Shown: positions 27,209 to 35,667 of the stretch, piece after piece
Position numbering within the stretch: the first letter of the stretch is position 1
Layout: every line of letters starts with the position of its first letter
NCBI RefSeq assembly: GCF_000737065.1
Contig: NZ_AQRC01000015.1
Location: 60,430 to 124,429 of the forward strand
Direction: 5' to 3'
Source: Thioclava atlantica
GTDB lineage: Bacteria > Pseudomonadota > Alphaproteobacteria > Rhodobacterales > Rhodobacteraceae
Length of the DNA stretch: 64,000 nt
The notes under the pieces: model-generated
The model's database searches: none
Told to the model about the DNA's origin: nothing
Seen by the model: the letters and a program-made list of their open reading frames with translations, nothing else
Translations under genes and position numbers: made by a program

Positions 27209-28215
27209 GCCGCTTCCTCCAGATCACCCGTCCTGGACGGGGACGTTTCGCCACGGCGGTAGCGCGCCGCGCGGTCGCGGGCTTCGAGCGCGATCCGCAG
27301 CCGGCCGTCAATCAGCAGCACCGCAAGCAGCATCGCGCCGCCGATGAGGTCGTTCCAGTAGGCCGGGATCTTGAGAAAGACGAGCGCGGTGTCGATCGAG
27401 GTGAAGAAGATCACGCCGATCGCCACGCCCGCAACCGATCCGACGCCGCCGAGCAGGCTGATGCCGCCCAGCACCAGCGCGGCTATCGCCCGCAGCTCCA
27501 TGCCCGAGCCGGCCTGATTGGGCACGAACCCGATCTGGGCCGCGAAGGCGATACCAGCGATCGCATACATCGCGCCCGCCCAGACGAAGGCGAGGAACTC
27601 GATCCGGCGCAGCGGCAGGCCCAGATGGCGCGCGGCCTCACGGTTGTCGCCCACCGCGAAGATCCAGTGCCCGCGCCGGGTGCGCAGCACCAGCCAGACC
27701 GCCGCGATCAGCGCGATCGCCACAATCCCCACCGCCGACAGCCCTACGAATCCCTTGCCCGAAAGGTCCTTGACCCCCTGCGGCAGTTCCTCGATCCACT
27801 CGCCGCCGGTGGCGATCAGCATCACGCCACGGAACAGGCCGAGCGTGCCGAGCGTGGTCACGATCGAGGGCACGCCAAGGAGCGCCACGAGCCCGCCATT
27901 GAGCGCGCCCGCCGCCACGCCCGCGCCAAGAGCCGCCGCGATCGCGACCGGCAGCGAGGCCCCGGCATTCACCGTCAGTCCCAGCGTCACCGCCGAGAGC
28001 CCGAGCACCGAGCCGCCCGAAACGTCGATATTGCGTGTCAGGATGACCGGGAAGATCCCCAGCGCTACAAGCATCAGCACCAGACCGTTCGACCAGATGA
28101 TCGAGGCCGTGCGCGTTGACAGGAACCCGGGCGCCGCCGCGCCGACCAGCAGGAGCACGATCAGGGTGACGAGGAACAAGGTCGCGACACGTTCGCGGGC
28201 GATCCGTTCAAGCAT
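27205..28215 (-). CDS. lsrC: AI-2 ABC transporter permease LsrC
   Basis: 336-residue polytopic permease, partner of LsrD. Typical segments are ALGIFPVILTRNIDVSGGSVLGLSA, the EAA-like loop VGDNREAARHLGLPLRRIEF and ALVLGGISLLGGVGSVAGVAIG. It overlaps lsrA by eight bases and lsrD by four, so translation is coupled along the transporter genes. Assignment as LsrC rather than a ribose permease relies on its neighbours LsrA, LsrD and LsrB. Confidence 0.93.
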   Translation of the reverse strand: MLERIARERVATLFLVTLIVLLLVGAAAPGFLSTRTASIIWSNGLVLMLVALGIFPVILTRNIDVSGGSVLGLSAVTLGLTVNAGASLPVAIAAALGAGVAAGALNGGLVALLGVPSIVTTLGTLGLFRGVMLIATGGEWIEELPQGVKDLSGKGFVGLSAVGIVAIALIAAVWLVLRTRRGHWIFAVGDNREAARHLGLPLRRIEFLAFVWAGAMYAIAGIAFAAQIGFVPNQAGSGMELRAIAALVLGGISLLGGVGSVAGVAIGVIFFTSIDTALVFLKIPAYWNDLIGGAMLLAVLLIDGRLRIALEARDRAARYRRGETSPSRTGDLEEAA

Positions 28216-29683
28216 GGGCGGCCTCCCTGGATTCGAAGGCCAGCTCGGCGATCTCGTCGGTGCTGCTTCCGCCCGGAAGCTCGCCGGCGAGATGCCCGCC
28301 CGCCATCACCGCGATCCGGTCCGACAGGCGAACGACCTCATCGAAATCGGACGAGATCAGCAGCACCGCCGTGCCTGCATCGGCCAGCTGTTCGATCAGT
28401 TCGTAGATATCGTTGCGCGCGCCCACATCGACGCCGCGCGTCGGCTCGTCGAGAATCAGGACCCGCGGCTGAGCAGCGAGGCATTTCGACAGCAACACCT
28501 TTTGCTGGTTGCCGCCCGAAAGGCTGCGCACCGGCTGCTCCGCCGTCTCGCATTTGATCCCGAGCGTCTTGCGATAGCCTTCGAAGCGCGCGCGCTCTTT
28601 GCCGGGCCGCAGCAGGAAGGGCAGCAGGTAATGCACGAGCGACGAGGTATTCCAGTAGAGTGGCGCATCGAGAAAGAGCCCGTATTGCTGCCGATCCTCC
28701 GACAGGAGCACGACATTCTCGCGCACGGCGTCGCGCGGTGTCCGGGCAAGGAAGGCCCGCCCTTCCAGCACGACCTCTCCGCCGGCGCGCGGACGCAACC
28801 CAACGAGCGTTTCGGCCAGTTCGGTGCGCCCTGCCCCGACCACCCCGGTCAGACCGAGAACCTCTCCGTGATGCAGATCGAAGGAGATATCGACGAAGCC
28901 CTCGCCGCGCAGCCCCGCGACCTCGAGCGTCTTGCGCTCGGCCCGGGCCCTGTCGGCGCGCCGGTCGCGCAGGGCCGCGACACCCGGGCTCATAGCGGCA
29001 AGGATTTCCACATCATTACTCTCGGACATCGTCGCGCTGTGCACGACATAGCCGTCGCGCAGCACCGTGATCCGGTCGCTGACCGCGCGCAACTCGTGCA
29101 GCTTGTGGGAAATGAAGACGAGACCGTGACCCGTCGCGCGCAGCGCCCGCATCCGGTCGAACAGCGTGTCCACCTCATGCGGAGTGAGCGCCGAAGTCGG
29201 CTCGTCAAGGATCAGCACCTTCGCATCGCGCACGAGGCCGCGAAGGATCTCCACGATCTGACGGTCGGCAATCTCGAGGGTCGCGGCCTTGGCATCGGGG
29301 GAAAGCGCCACGCCCAGATCCGCGATCAGCTCGCCGATGCGGGCGCGATATGCCTCCGCCCGGCGCGGCAGACCGATGCAGATATTCTCCAGGACACTTT
29401 GATTGGGGAAAATATGCGCCTCTTGGGGCACGAGGTAGAGCCCCATCGCCTGAGCCTGCGCAGGCGTCGGGGGATGGAGCGACGCCCCCGCGATGGAGAC
29501 GCGCCCGGCACTGGGGGCGACCAGACCGGCAAGGATCTTCATCAAGGTGGACTTGCCCGCGCCATTGCCGCCCAGAAGCGCATGGATCTCCCCGGCACGC
29601 ACCGCGAAATCCACGCCCTTGAGCACAGGCACGCCGCCGTAGCTTTTCGAAACCCGGCCAAGCTCGGCGAGCATAGGTGCCAT
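28208..29683 (-). CDS. lsrA: AI-2 ABC transporter ATPase LsrA
   Basis: 491-residue tandem ATPase (two ABC domains, RbsA type). The first Walker A is LLGGNGAGKSTLMKIL, with LILDEPTSALTPHEV as Walker B. The second domain has GVVGAGRTELAETLVG, the signature SLSGGNQQKVLL and Walker B ILDEPTRGVDVGA. It powers AI-2 import. The start MAPMLAELGRVSKSYGG is chosen because a GGGAGGAG lies two bases before that ATG; a longer frame to 29752 would extend into the operator region. It is the first gene of the leftward lsr operon. Confidence 0.94.
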   Translation of the reverse strand: MAPMLAELGRVSKSYGGVPVLKGVDFAVRAGEIHALLGGNGAGKSTLMKILAGLVAPSAGRVSIAGASLHPPTPAQAQAMGLYLVPQEAHIFPNQSVLENICIGLPRRAEAYRARIGELIADLGVALSPDAKAATLEIADRQIVEILRGLVRDAKVLILDEPTSALTPHEVDTLFDRMRALRATGHGLVFISHKLHELRAVSDRITVLRDGYVVHSATMSESNDVEILAAMSPGVAALRDRRADRARAERKTLEVAGLRGEGFVDISFDLHHGEVLGLTGVVGAGRTELAETLVGLRPRAGGEVVLEGRAFLARTPRDAVRENVVLLSEDRQQYGLFLDAPLYWNTSSLVHYLLPFLLRPGKERARFEGYRKTLGIKCETAEQPVRSLSGGNQQKVLLSKCLAAQPRVLILDEPTRGVDVGARNDIYELIEQLADAGTAVLLISSDFDEVVRLSDRIAVMAGGHLAGELPGGSSTDEIAELAFESREAAHA

Positions 29684-29888
29684 AACTCCTCCCTCGATCA
29701 ACATCTCGCAGTCACGACTGTTCATCTGCTTTAACTTAAAACATCTGTTCATTCACCGCATGCGCTGTCAACAATTTTTTGCTTATTTTTTACGCTGCAA
29801 TGCGGCGTTTTTGAGCTGTTGACTTGTTCATATGTTTTGGTAACGAGTTATTTGAACATTACCCGACCACCTCGGAGGACCGATCGTC
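29684..29888. promoter_or_regulatory. lsrA-lsrR intergenic control region with repeated TGTTCA boxes
   Basis: AT-rich region between the divergent operons. TGTTCA occurs at 29719-29724, 29746-29751 and 29825-29830, and its inverse TGAACA at 29853-29858. The boxes share an extended form (CTGTTCAT, CTTGTTCAT, TTTGAACATT). A perfect TTGACA hexamer for leftward transcription is present (minus strand, 29766-29771), with one box about where the -10 element would fall. These are good candidates for LsrR operators that release when phosphorylated AI-2 binds the repressor; exact sites are inferred. Confidence 0.6.
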
Positions 29889-30827
29889 ATGGAAGAGCTC
29901 GCGCCGAACGAAACGGACGAAGCCCTGCTCGCGCGAGTCGCATGGCTCTATTACAACGACGGCCTCACGCAGAGCGAAGTGGGCCACCAGCTCAACCTCT
30001 CGCGCATCAAGGTATCGCGGCTCCTCGATGCGGGGCGCGCCTCCGGGCTGATCGAGGTGCGGATCAATTCGCGCCAGCAGGGCTGCCTCGAGATCGAGAC
30101 GCGCCTGCAGGAGAGGTTCCACCTCAAGGATTGCCGCGTGATTCCCGATGGCACCGGGGCGGATATCGACGCGCGGATCGGACAGGCCGCAGCGAATTTC
30201 CTGATGCAGAAGCTGGCCCCAGGCGACAGCCTCGCGGTCGGCTGGGGCTCCACCGTGTCCAACGCGATCCGGGTGCTCGGCCATGTCGTGCAGGAGCGCC
30301 GGATCGAGCTGTTTTCCCTGACCGGCGGCGTGCAGACCTATGTACAGGGGATGCGCGAGGCGCATTGGGATCGTATGCCGAACATCATCCCGGCGCCGCT
30401 GGTGGTCTCGACGCCGGAACTGGCTGCGGCCCTGCTGCGTGAGCCCGCGATCTCGTCGCTGCTCAACCAGGCGATCGCGGCGGATTACAAGCTGGTCGGG
30501 ATCGGCGGCATTTCGGAACAGGCGACCGTGGTCTCGCAAGGTTACATCACCGCTGGCGAGATCGAGCCGCTGCGCCGCAGTGGCGCGCGTGGCGATGTGC
30601 TGTGCCGTTTCTACGACCGAACCGGGCAGGACATGGAGCTGCCGCTGCATGAGCGCGTGATCGGCGTCGATCTGGTCCAGCTTCGCGACTGCGAGCAGGT
30701 GATCGGCGCCGCCGGCGGGCCGAACAAGGTGACCCCGATCCTCGCCGCGCTGCGCGGCCAAATTCTCGACATTCTGGTGACCGATGAGGCGACCGCGCTG
30801 TCGCTTCTAGACGCCGCGGAGGACTGA
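29889..30827 (+). CDS. lsrR: SorC/DeoR-family repressor LsrR
   Basis: 312-residue regulator with an N-terminal helix-turn-helix (YNDGLTQSEVGHQLNLSRIKVSRLLDAG, about 23-50) and a C-terminal SorC sugar-phosphate-binding domain (GDSLAVGWGSTVSNAIRVL, then LVGIGGISEQATV and CRFYDRTGQDM). In enterics LsrR represses the lsr genes until phospho-DPD binds. It is divergent from lsrA and one base before lsrK. The ribosome site CGGAGG precedes the ATG. Identity as LsrR is from the family plus context. Confidence 0.92.
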   Translation: MEELAPNETDEALLARVAWLYYNDGLTQSEVGHQLNLSRIKVSRLLDAGRASGLIEVRINSRQQGCLEIETRLQERFHLKDCRVIPDGTGADIDARIGQAAANFLMQKLAPGDSLAVGWGSTVSNAIRVLGHVVQERRIELFSLTGGVQTYVQGMREAHWDRMPNIIPAPLVVSTPELAAALLREPAISSLLNQAIAADYKLVGIGGISEQATVVSQGYITAGEIEPLRRSGARGDVLCRFYDRTGQDMELPLHERVIGVDLVQLRDCEQVIGAAGGPNKVTPILAALRGQILDILVTDEATALSLLDAAED

Positions 30828-30828
30828 C

Positions 30829-32358
30829 ATGCGCTATTTTCTCGCCTTCGACGCCGGCACCGGCAGCGGCCGGGCCGTCCTGTTCGACGAGACTGGCGCC
30901 GAGGTCGCGACCGCCGGGCAGGAATGGTGGCACGCCAGTGACCCGCGCTATCCTGGCTCGATGGACTTCGACACGGAAGGCAACTGGGCGGCGCTGGCCC
31001 GCTGCTGCCGCGAAGTGATCGCGAAGGCCGGCGTCGATCCGAAGGACATCGTCTCGGTCAGCGCCACGGCGATGCGCGAGGCGTTCGTGCTACATGACGA
31101 GAGCGGCGCGGAAATCTGGGCCTGCGCGAATGTCGATGCGCGCGCCGATGCCGAGGTCCGCGAACTCAAGAGGGACCATCCTGGGCTGGAGGAAGACATC
31201 TATGCGCGCTCGGGCCAGACCTACGCGCTTGGCGCCCTGCCCCGGCTGATCTGGTTGCGCCGCCACATGCCCGAGGTGCTCGAACGGGCGCAGGCGCTGA
31301 CGATGCTGTCTGACTGGGTGCTCTACCGGCTTTCGGGAGAGCTCACTTCTGAACCCTCGAATGCCGGAACGACCGGGCTGATCGGCCTCGCCGATCGCAA
31401 GGTGCTGGGCGATGCGATGGAGAAACTGGGGCTGCGCAGCGATATCTTCCCGCGCAGCGTCGTGACCGGCGAATGCGTGGGCACCGTCTCGGGTGCTGCG
31501 GCAAAGGAAACCGGGCTCGCGCCCGGCACGCTCGTAATCGCCGGCGGTGGCGACTGCCAGACCGGCGGGCTGGGGCTGGGCATCGTCGAGAACGGCGACT
31601 GCGCGGTGCTCGGCGGGACGTTCTGGCAACAGGTGGTCAATGTCCCGCTGACCCTGACCGATCCTAGCATGAAACTCCGGATCAATCCGCATGTGGTCTC
31701 GCATCTCAATCAGGCCGAAGCGATCAGCTTCTTCACCGGGGCCGCGATGCGCTGGTTCCGCGACGCCTTCGGGCAAGGCAAGGGGTATTTTGAACTCGAG
31801 GCCGCCTCGAAGGAGGTGCCGCCGGGCGCACACGGGATCATCCCGATCCTGTCCGACGTCATGCGTTACAACGAGTGGATCCACGCCGCCCCGTCACTGC
31901 TCAACCTTTCGCTCGATCCCGAGAAATCCGGCCCCGCCGCGATCTTTCGTGCGCTGCAGGAAAATGCCGCGATCGTTGCGCATCGCAATCTCGAGGCAGT
32001 TTTCGCGCTGACCGGCGAGCGCCCCGCGCGCATCGTCTTTGCCGGGGGCGCGTCGAAATCCCCGCATTGGGCGCAGATCCTCGCCGATGTCACCGGCCTG
32101 CCGGTCGCGACCTCGAAGGTAAAGGAGGCCACCGCGCTTGGATGTGCAGCCGCCGGAGCGACCGGGGCAGGCCAGTTCGGCTCGCTGATGGAAGCGGGCG
32201 CGGCATGGTCCTGCATCGAAGATGAATATCAACCGAACCGCGCGCTGCGCGACCTCTATGACGAGGCAAGCGACCGCTGGCAGCGTGCCTATGCCGCACA
32301 ACGCGCACTGGTTGCCGAGGGCGTGACCCAATCCATGTGGCGTGCACCGGGCACGTAA
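30829..32358 (+). CDS. lsrK: Autoinducer-2 kinase
   Basis: 509-residue FGGY-family kinase that phosphorylates imported AI-2 (DPD) to phospho-DPD, trapping it and producing the LsrR inducer. Phosphate motif is AFDAGTGSGRAVLFD at 6-20; WACANVDARADAEVREL, EPSNAGTTGL, VLGGTFWQQVVN, SFFTGAAMRWFRDAF and the ATP-site VFAGGASKSPHWAQILADV are all shared with enteric LsrK. Full family length. It starts one base after the lsrR stop, so it is co-translated with the repressor. Confidence 0.96.
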   Translation: MRYFLAFDAGTGSGRAVLFDETGAEVATAGQEWWHASDPRYPGSMDFDTEGNWAALARCCREVIAKAGVDPKDIVSVSATAMREAFVLHDESGAEIWACANVDARADAEVRELKRDHPGLEEDIYARSGQTYALGALPRLIWLRRHMPEVLERAQALTMLSDWVLYRLSGELTSEPSNAGTTGLIGLADRKVLGDAMEKLGLRSDIFPRSVVTGECVGTVSGAAAKETGLAPGTLVIAGGGDCQTGGLGLGIVENGDCAVLGGTFWQQVVNVPLTLTDPSMKLRINPHVVSHLNQAEAISFFTGAAMRWFRDAFGQGKGYFELEAASKEVPPGAHGIIPILSDVMRYNEWIHAAPSLLNLSLDPEKSGPAAIFRALQENAAIVAHRNLEAVFALTGERPARIVFAGGASKSPHWAQILADVTGLPVATSKVKEATALGCAAAGATGAGQFGSLMEAGAAWSCIEDEYQPNRALRDLYDEASDRWQRAYAAQRALVAEGVTQSMWRAPGT

Positions 32359-32381
32359 GAACGACACGAAAGGACTTCTGA

Positions 32382-32696
32382 ATGCTGATCCAACTGGTGA
32401 ATATCAAGGTGCAGCCGGGCACGCGCGAGACTTTCCTCGAAGCCTTCAAGATCAATTGCGACGGCACACGCGAAGAGCCGGGCAACCTGCGCTTCGACCT
32501 GCTTCACGACCCCGAAGACGAGAACAATTTCTTCGTCTACGAAATCTTCAAGAGCGATGACGCGCTCGAAGATCACCGCAAGACCGCCCATTACCGGAAA
32601 TGCGTCGCGATGATCGACCCGATCACGATCGGCGGGCGCTCGAAGACCTATTTCGAGCCGGTCCTTGTTCAGGGCGTTGTGGAGGCGTCGATTTAG
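32382..32696 (+). CDS. lsrG: Phospho-AI-2 isomerase LsrG
   Basis: 104-residue ABM-fold (antibiotic biosynthesis monooxygenase-like) protein. EPGNLRFDLLHDPEDENNFF, VYEIFKSDDALEDHRKTAHY and RSKTYFEPVL align with enteric LsrG, which isomerises phospho-DPD to 3-hydroxy-2,4-pentadione-5-phosphate, the substrate of LsrF. AAAGGAC lies before the ATG and the gap from lsrK is 23 bases, so it closes the rightward lsr unit. The next enzyme in the enteric pathway (LsrF) is not encoded nearby. Confidence 0.9.
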   Translation: MLIQLVNIKVQPGTRETFLEAFKINCDGTREEPGNLRFDLLHDPEDENNFFVYEIFKSDDALEDHRKTAHYRKCVAMIDPITIGGRSKTYFEPVLVQGVVEASI

Positions 32697-33142
32697 CACC
32701 CAGGCCCAAGACCCCAAACTGACCCTTGCAGACGAAGTGTAAGGCAATCCTCCCTCGGGGAGTTGGACCACGCGCGTAGATCGTGAGGGGCCTCCTGCGT
32801 TCGAACAACGCTCTGCAAAACCCCCACAGAGCAGCGAACTTCGAGGGCACGTCTCGAAAGGGCGGGGAGCGGTTGTTCGCTGCGCATGATACGCATTGCC
32901 GGAGCGGGCGTCGCTGGACCACGAACCACGGCGTCAGCTGCGCGCCTTCGGAAAAGCCTCTATCCTCGGGCCGGACAGCACGCACAGCTCCATATAAGCC
33001 ACACCAGCCGCGCGAGCTCTGGTCGAACGGCATGAGCCGAGATCGCAGCAGAATGGCCGAGGCTTGCACTCCAGAGGCGTTTCGCGGGATATGGCGACCC
33101 GAAGACTTCCCTCGGGAAGTCCATTGATAATCGAAAGCCAAA
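32697..33142. other. Low-coding stretch after lsrG
   Basis: 446 bases with no convincing gene on either strand. It resembles decayed intergenic sequence and, with 23297-23859, brackets the lsr locus. No inverted repeats of insertion-sequence type were evident by eye. Confidence 0.45.
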
Positions 33143-33637
33143 ATGCCCCAGACCGACCGTCTCAAGACCGACTGTTCGAAATGCGCGGCGCTTTGCTGCG
33201 TCGTGCTGGCCTTCGACAAGGGCAAGGATTTCGCCTTCGACAAGAACCCCGGCGAGCCTTGCCGGAACCTCTCGGGGCACAGTTGCACGATCCACGACAA
33301 GCTGACGCAGGAAGGGCTTCCCGGCTGTGTCGCCTATGATTGTCTGGGCGCCGGCAACCGCGTGGTTCAGGAGGTCTTCGCAGGCCAGTCCTGGCAGAAG
33401 GAGCCGCTCCTGATGCCGGTGATGATGGAAGCCTTCTCGGCCATGCGTGAGGTTCACAAGCGGATCGATCTGCTGCGCGCAGCCGAGTTCCTGCCGTTGG
33501 AGCCGCGCGACGACCAGAAACGCCGGGACCTTCTCGAGCATCTCGAGGAGCATCGCTGGAGCGGGCCCGAGCTCAATGAGTTCGAGTTCGGCCTGGCGCT
33601 GGAGATCGACCTCTTCTTCCATGAGATCAGCAAGTAA
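33143..33637 (+). CDS. YkgJ-like cysteine-cluster protein
   Basis: 164-residue cytoplasmic protein. The N-terminal half has a cysteine pattern DCSKCAALCC, then EPCRNLSGHSCTIHDKL and LPGCVAYDCLGAG, typical of the putative zinc- or iron-chelating YkgJ/CxxCxxCC family. The C-terminal half (about 95-164) is helical and acidic. Function is unknown. It stands alone between non-coding DNA and the GH127 remnant, and its ribosome site is weak (GAAAG). Confidence 0.7.
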   Translation: MPQTDRLKTDCSKCAALCCVVLAFDKGKDFAFDKNPGEPCRNLSGHSCTIHDKLTQEGLPGCVAYDCLGAGNRVVQEVFAGQSWQKEPLLMPVMMEAFSAMREVHKRIDLLRAAEFLPLEPRDDQKRRDLLEHLEEHRWSGPELNEFEFGLALEIDLFFHEISK

Positions 33638-33665
33638 TTTCGCGTCCCCTGCCGCCGGGCGGTGA

Positions 33666-34193
33666 ACCTGCGACGTGATGGCGGGCCGCGCTATCGAGTC
33701 CGCCGGCGACCTGAATACGGTTTGGGTGCCTAGCTTCCTACGCCAGTATCAGTTCAAAGGCCCTCTCGAACGAGCCTTCAACCTATACCTCCGCCTCGGT
33801 CGCCGCTGGTCGCCGGGAGACAAGGTGGCTCTCGAACTTGCGCTCTCGCCGCGACGGATCTTCGCCCATCCGAAGGTTATCCCGGACCAGGGACGGACCG
33901 CCCTGATGCGTGGGCCGCTCGTCTACTGCCTCGAAGAAGTTGACAATGGGCCCGATCTCAACAGCCTAGTGTTGACCGACGACGTGGCAATAGAGGTGCA
34001 TGCAAGCAAAGACCTGCCCACAAACACGCTCGTCGCCTCTGCCATCCGGGAACACTGGCCGGACGAAGCTCTCTACCGCGCCATTCCTCCTTTGCGGAAA
34101 GAAACGCTGATCCGTGCGGTTCCCTATTACGCATGGGACAATCGCGCACGAGGAGCGATGCTGACATGGATCCGGCGCGAGACAGGAAAATGA
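33666..34193 (+). pseudogene. 3' remnant of a GH127 beta-L-arabinofuranosidase gene
   Basis: Open frame of about 172 codons encoding only the C-terminal part of a roughly 640-residue glycoside hydrolase family 127 protein. Landmarks are GRTALMRGPLVYCLEEVDNG, LYRAIPP and the C-terminal VPYYAWDNRARGAMLTWIR. The N-terminal catalytic barrel is missing, and the first 45 or so codons do not look like the family, so the gene was cut by a deletion. It still overlaps the downstream ABC ATPase gene (ATGA), showing that both came from one sugar-utilisation operon. Not expected to be active. Confidence 0.8.
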
Positions 34194-35284
34194 GCCGCAT
34201 GGAACAGATCGAAACGACCCGGACGGCCGGCCTGAGGCTGAACCGCCTTTACAAGTCCTTCGGTGGCCTCGCGGTTCTCAAGGACATAAACCTCGATATC
34301 GAAAGCGGAGAGTTCGTCGTCTTCGTCGGGCCATCCGGCTGCGGCAAGTCGACTCTCTTGCGCCTGATCGCGGGCCTTGAGGAGGTGACCGCCAGGGATG
34401 TTTTCATCGGGAGCAAGGACGTGACCGAGCGCGATCCCTCCGAGCGCGGTATCGCAATGGTATTCCAGACCTACGCGCTCTACCCTCATATGAGCGTCGC
34501 GGAAAATATGGGTTTCGGCCTCAAGGCGGCAAAACGCTCCAAGCAAGAGGTGGAGCGCAAGGTGCGCGCCGCCGCCGAGGTGCTCCAACTATCGCAATAC
34601 CTCGATCGCCGCCCCAGCCAACTGTCGGGCGGCCAGCGTCAGCGTGTCGCTATCGGACGCGCCATCGTGCGCGATCCCGAGGTCTTTTTGTTCGATGAAC
34701 CGCTCTCGAACCTCGATGCCGAATTGCGGGTCGAGATGCGTATCGAAATTGCGCGCCTTCATCGCGAACTCGGCAACACGATGATCTACGTCACCCACGA
34801 CCAGACGGAAGCCATGACACTCGCCGACAAGATCGTCGTGCTGCGCAACGGCGAGATCGAGCAGGTCGGCCCACCTGCGCTACTCTACGACGACCCTGAC
34901 AACACCTTCGTCGCGGGCTTCATAGGCTCGCCCAAGATGAATTTCGTCTCGGCCGAGAGAGCGAACGACGGTCACATTCGGATTGGATCACGAAACATGC
35001 CGGGACCGGATCTGGAGACTTCTCACAAGGGCGCGCTCACGCTGGGCATCCGTCCTGAGCACCTGCGCATCGCACGTGAAAACGAGCCATGTTTTCCGAT
35101 GCGCGTGCATTTCTCGGAGTTCCTCGGAGGGGTCACTTATCTTTACGGCGACCTTGAAAGCGGCACGCGATGCACCGTCGAAATAGGTCGAGGTATTTCC
35201 GCTGAACCTGGCGACCTCCTTCACCTGACCACCGACTCGGCAGATATGCGCCTGTTCGATGGTGAAGGACGCCGCTTGCGGTGA
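34190..35284 (+). CDS. Sugar-type ABC transporter ATPase (MalK/UgpC family), orphan
   Basis: 364-residue importer ATPase. Walker A is FVGPSGCGKSTLLRLIAG, the Q-loop segment MVFQTYALYPHMSV, the signature LSGGQRQRVAIGRAI, Walker B VFLFDEPLSNLDAELR and the switch region VTHDQTEAMTLAD. A C-terminal TOBE/MalK regulatory domain follows (GFIGSPKMNFV, LGIRPEHLRI). It is the surviving ATPase of a carbohydrate importer whose permease and binding-protein genes are gone from here; it may energise other CUT1 permeases. An alternative start is the ATG nine bases later. It overlaps the GH127 remnant by four bases. Confidence 0.88.
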   Translation: MSRMEQIETTRTAGLRLNRLYKSFGGLAVLKDINLDIESGEFVVFVGPSGCGKSTLLRLIAGLEEVTARDVFIGSKDVTERDPSERGIAMVFQTYALYPHMSVAENMGFGLKAAKRSKQEVERKVRAAAEVLQLSQYLDRRPSQLSGGQRQRVAIGRAIVRDPEVFLFDEPLSNLDAELRVEMRIEIARLHRELGNTMIYVTHDQTEAMTLADKIVVLRNGEIEQVGPPALLYDDPDNTFVAGFIGSPKMNFVSAERANDGHIRIGSRNMPGPDLETSHKGALTLGIRPEHLRIARENEPCFPMRVHFSEFLGGVTYLYGDLESGTRCTVEIGRGISAEPGDLLHLTTDSADMRLFDGEGRRLR

Positions 35285-35549
35285 ACTCTATGGAACGACA
35301 AGGCCACAGGCGATTGCGCGGCCTTGCCTTTCCTCACGCTGCTCGTGTGCGCACATTTTTTCTAGGACGAGCGGCCCGACTTCCAGCCTCTAACCGGCAG
35401 CCTCTCCTTTTTGAACGGGGGACCTTGGGGGTAGGAGGTTGAAGAAAGGAGAGCCGTGCAGCAAAAATAATCTTTTGACAGAGCGCGCGCACGAAACGCC
35501 GATTTTTCACAAGCTCATGCCCCATTGGCAAGTGGCAAAAATCAGAAAA
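35285..35549. other. Intergenic stretch with an inverted repeat
   Basis: 265 bases between the ABC ATPase gene and tRNA-Arg. It contains CTCTCCTTT (35402-35410) and its complement AAAGGAGAG (35445-35453), able to pair over a 34-base loop, and a smaller pairing CAAGGCC/GGCCTTG just after the ATPase stop. Neither has a good T run. No gene is supported. Confidence 0.4.
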
Positions 35550-35626
35550 TGGCGATCCCGGAAGGACTCGAACCCTCAGCCTGCTGATTAGAAGTCAGCT
35601 GCTCTATCCAGTTGAGCTACGGGACC
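35550..35626 (-). tRNA. tRNA-Arg (anticodon UCU)
   Basis: Complete cloverleaf on the minus strand with encoded CCA. The acceptor stem is GGTCCCG paired with CGGGATC (one G-U), the D arm is in TAGCTCAACTGGATAGAGCA, the anticodon loop is CTTCTAA giving UCU, and the T loop is GGTTCGAGTCC. It reads AGA codons, rare in this GC-rich genome. It marks the right border of the accessory block that holds lsr. Confidence 0.96.
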
Positions 35627-35667
35627 GCGCGCCCCTTAAATGCGCGATCACGCGCGCGCGTGCAAGC

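Noticed and set aside
35285..35345. CAAGGCC/GGCCTTG pairing after the ABC ATPase gene as a terminator
   Set aside because: Weak stem with a large loop and no T run.
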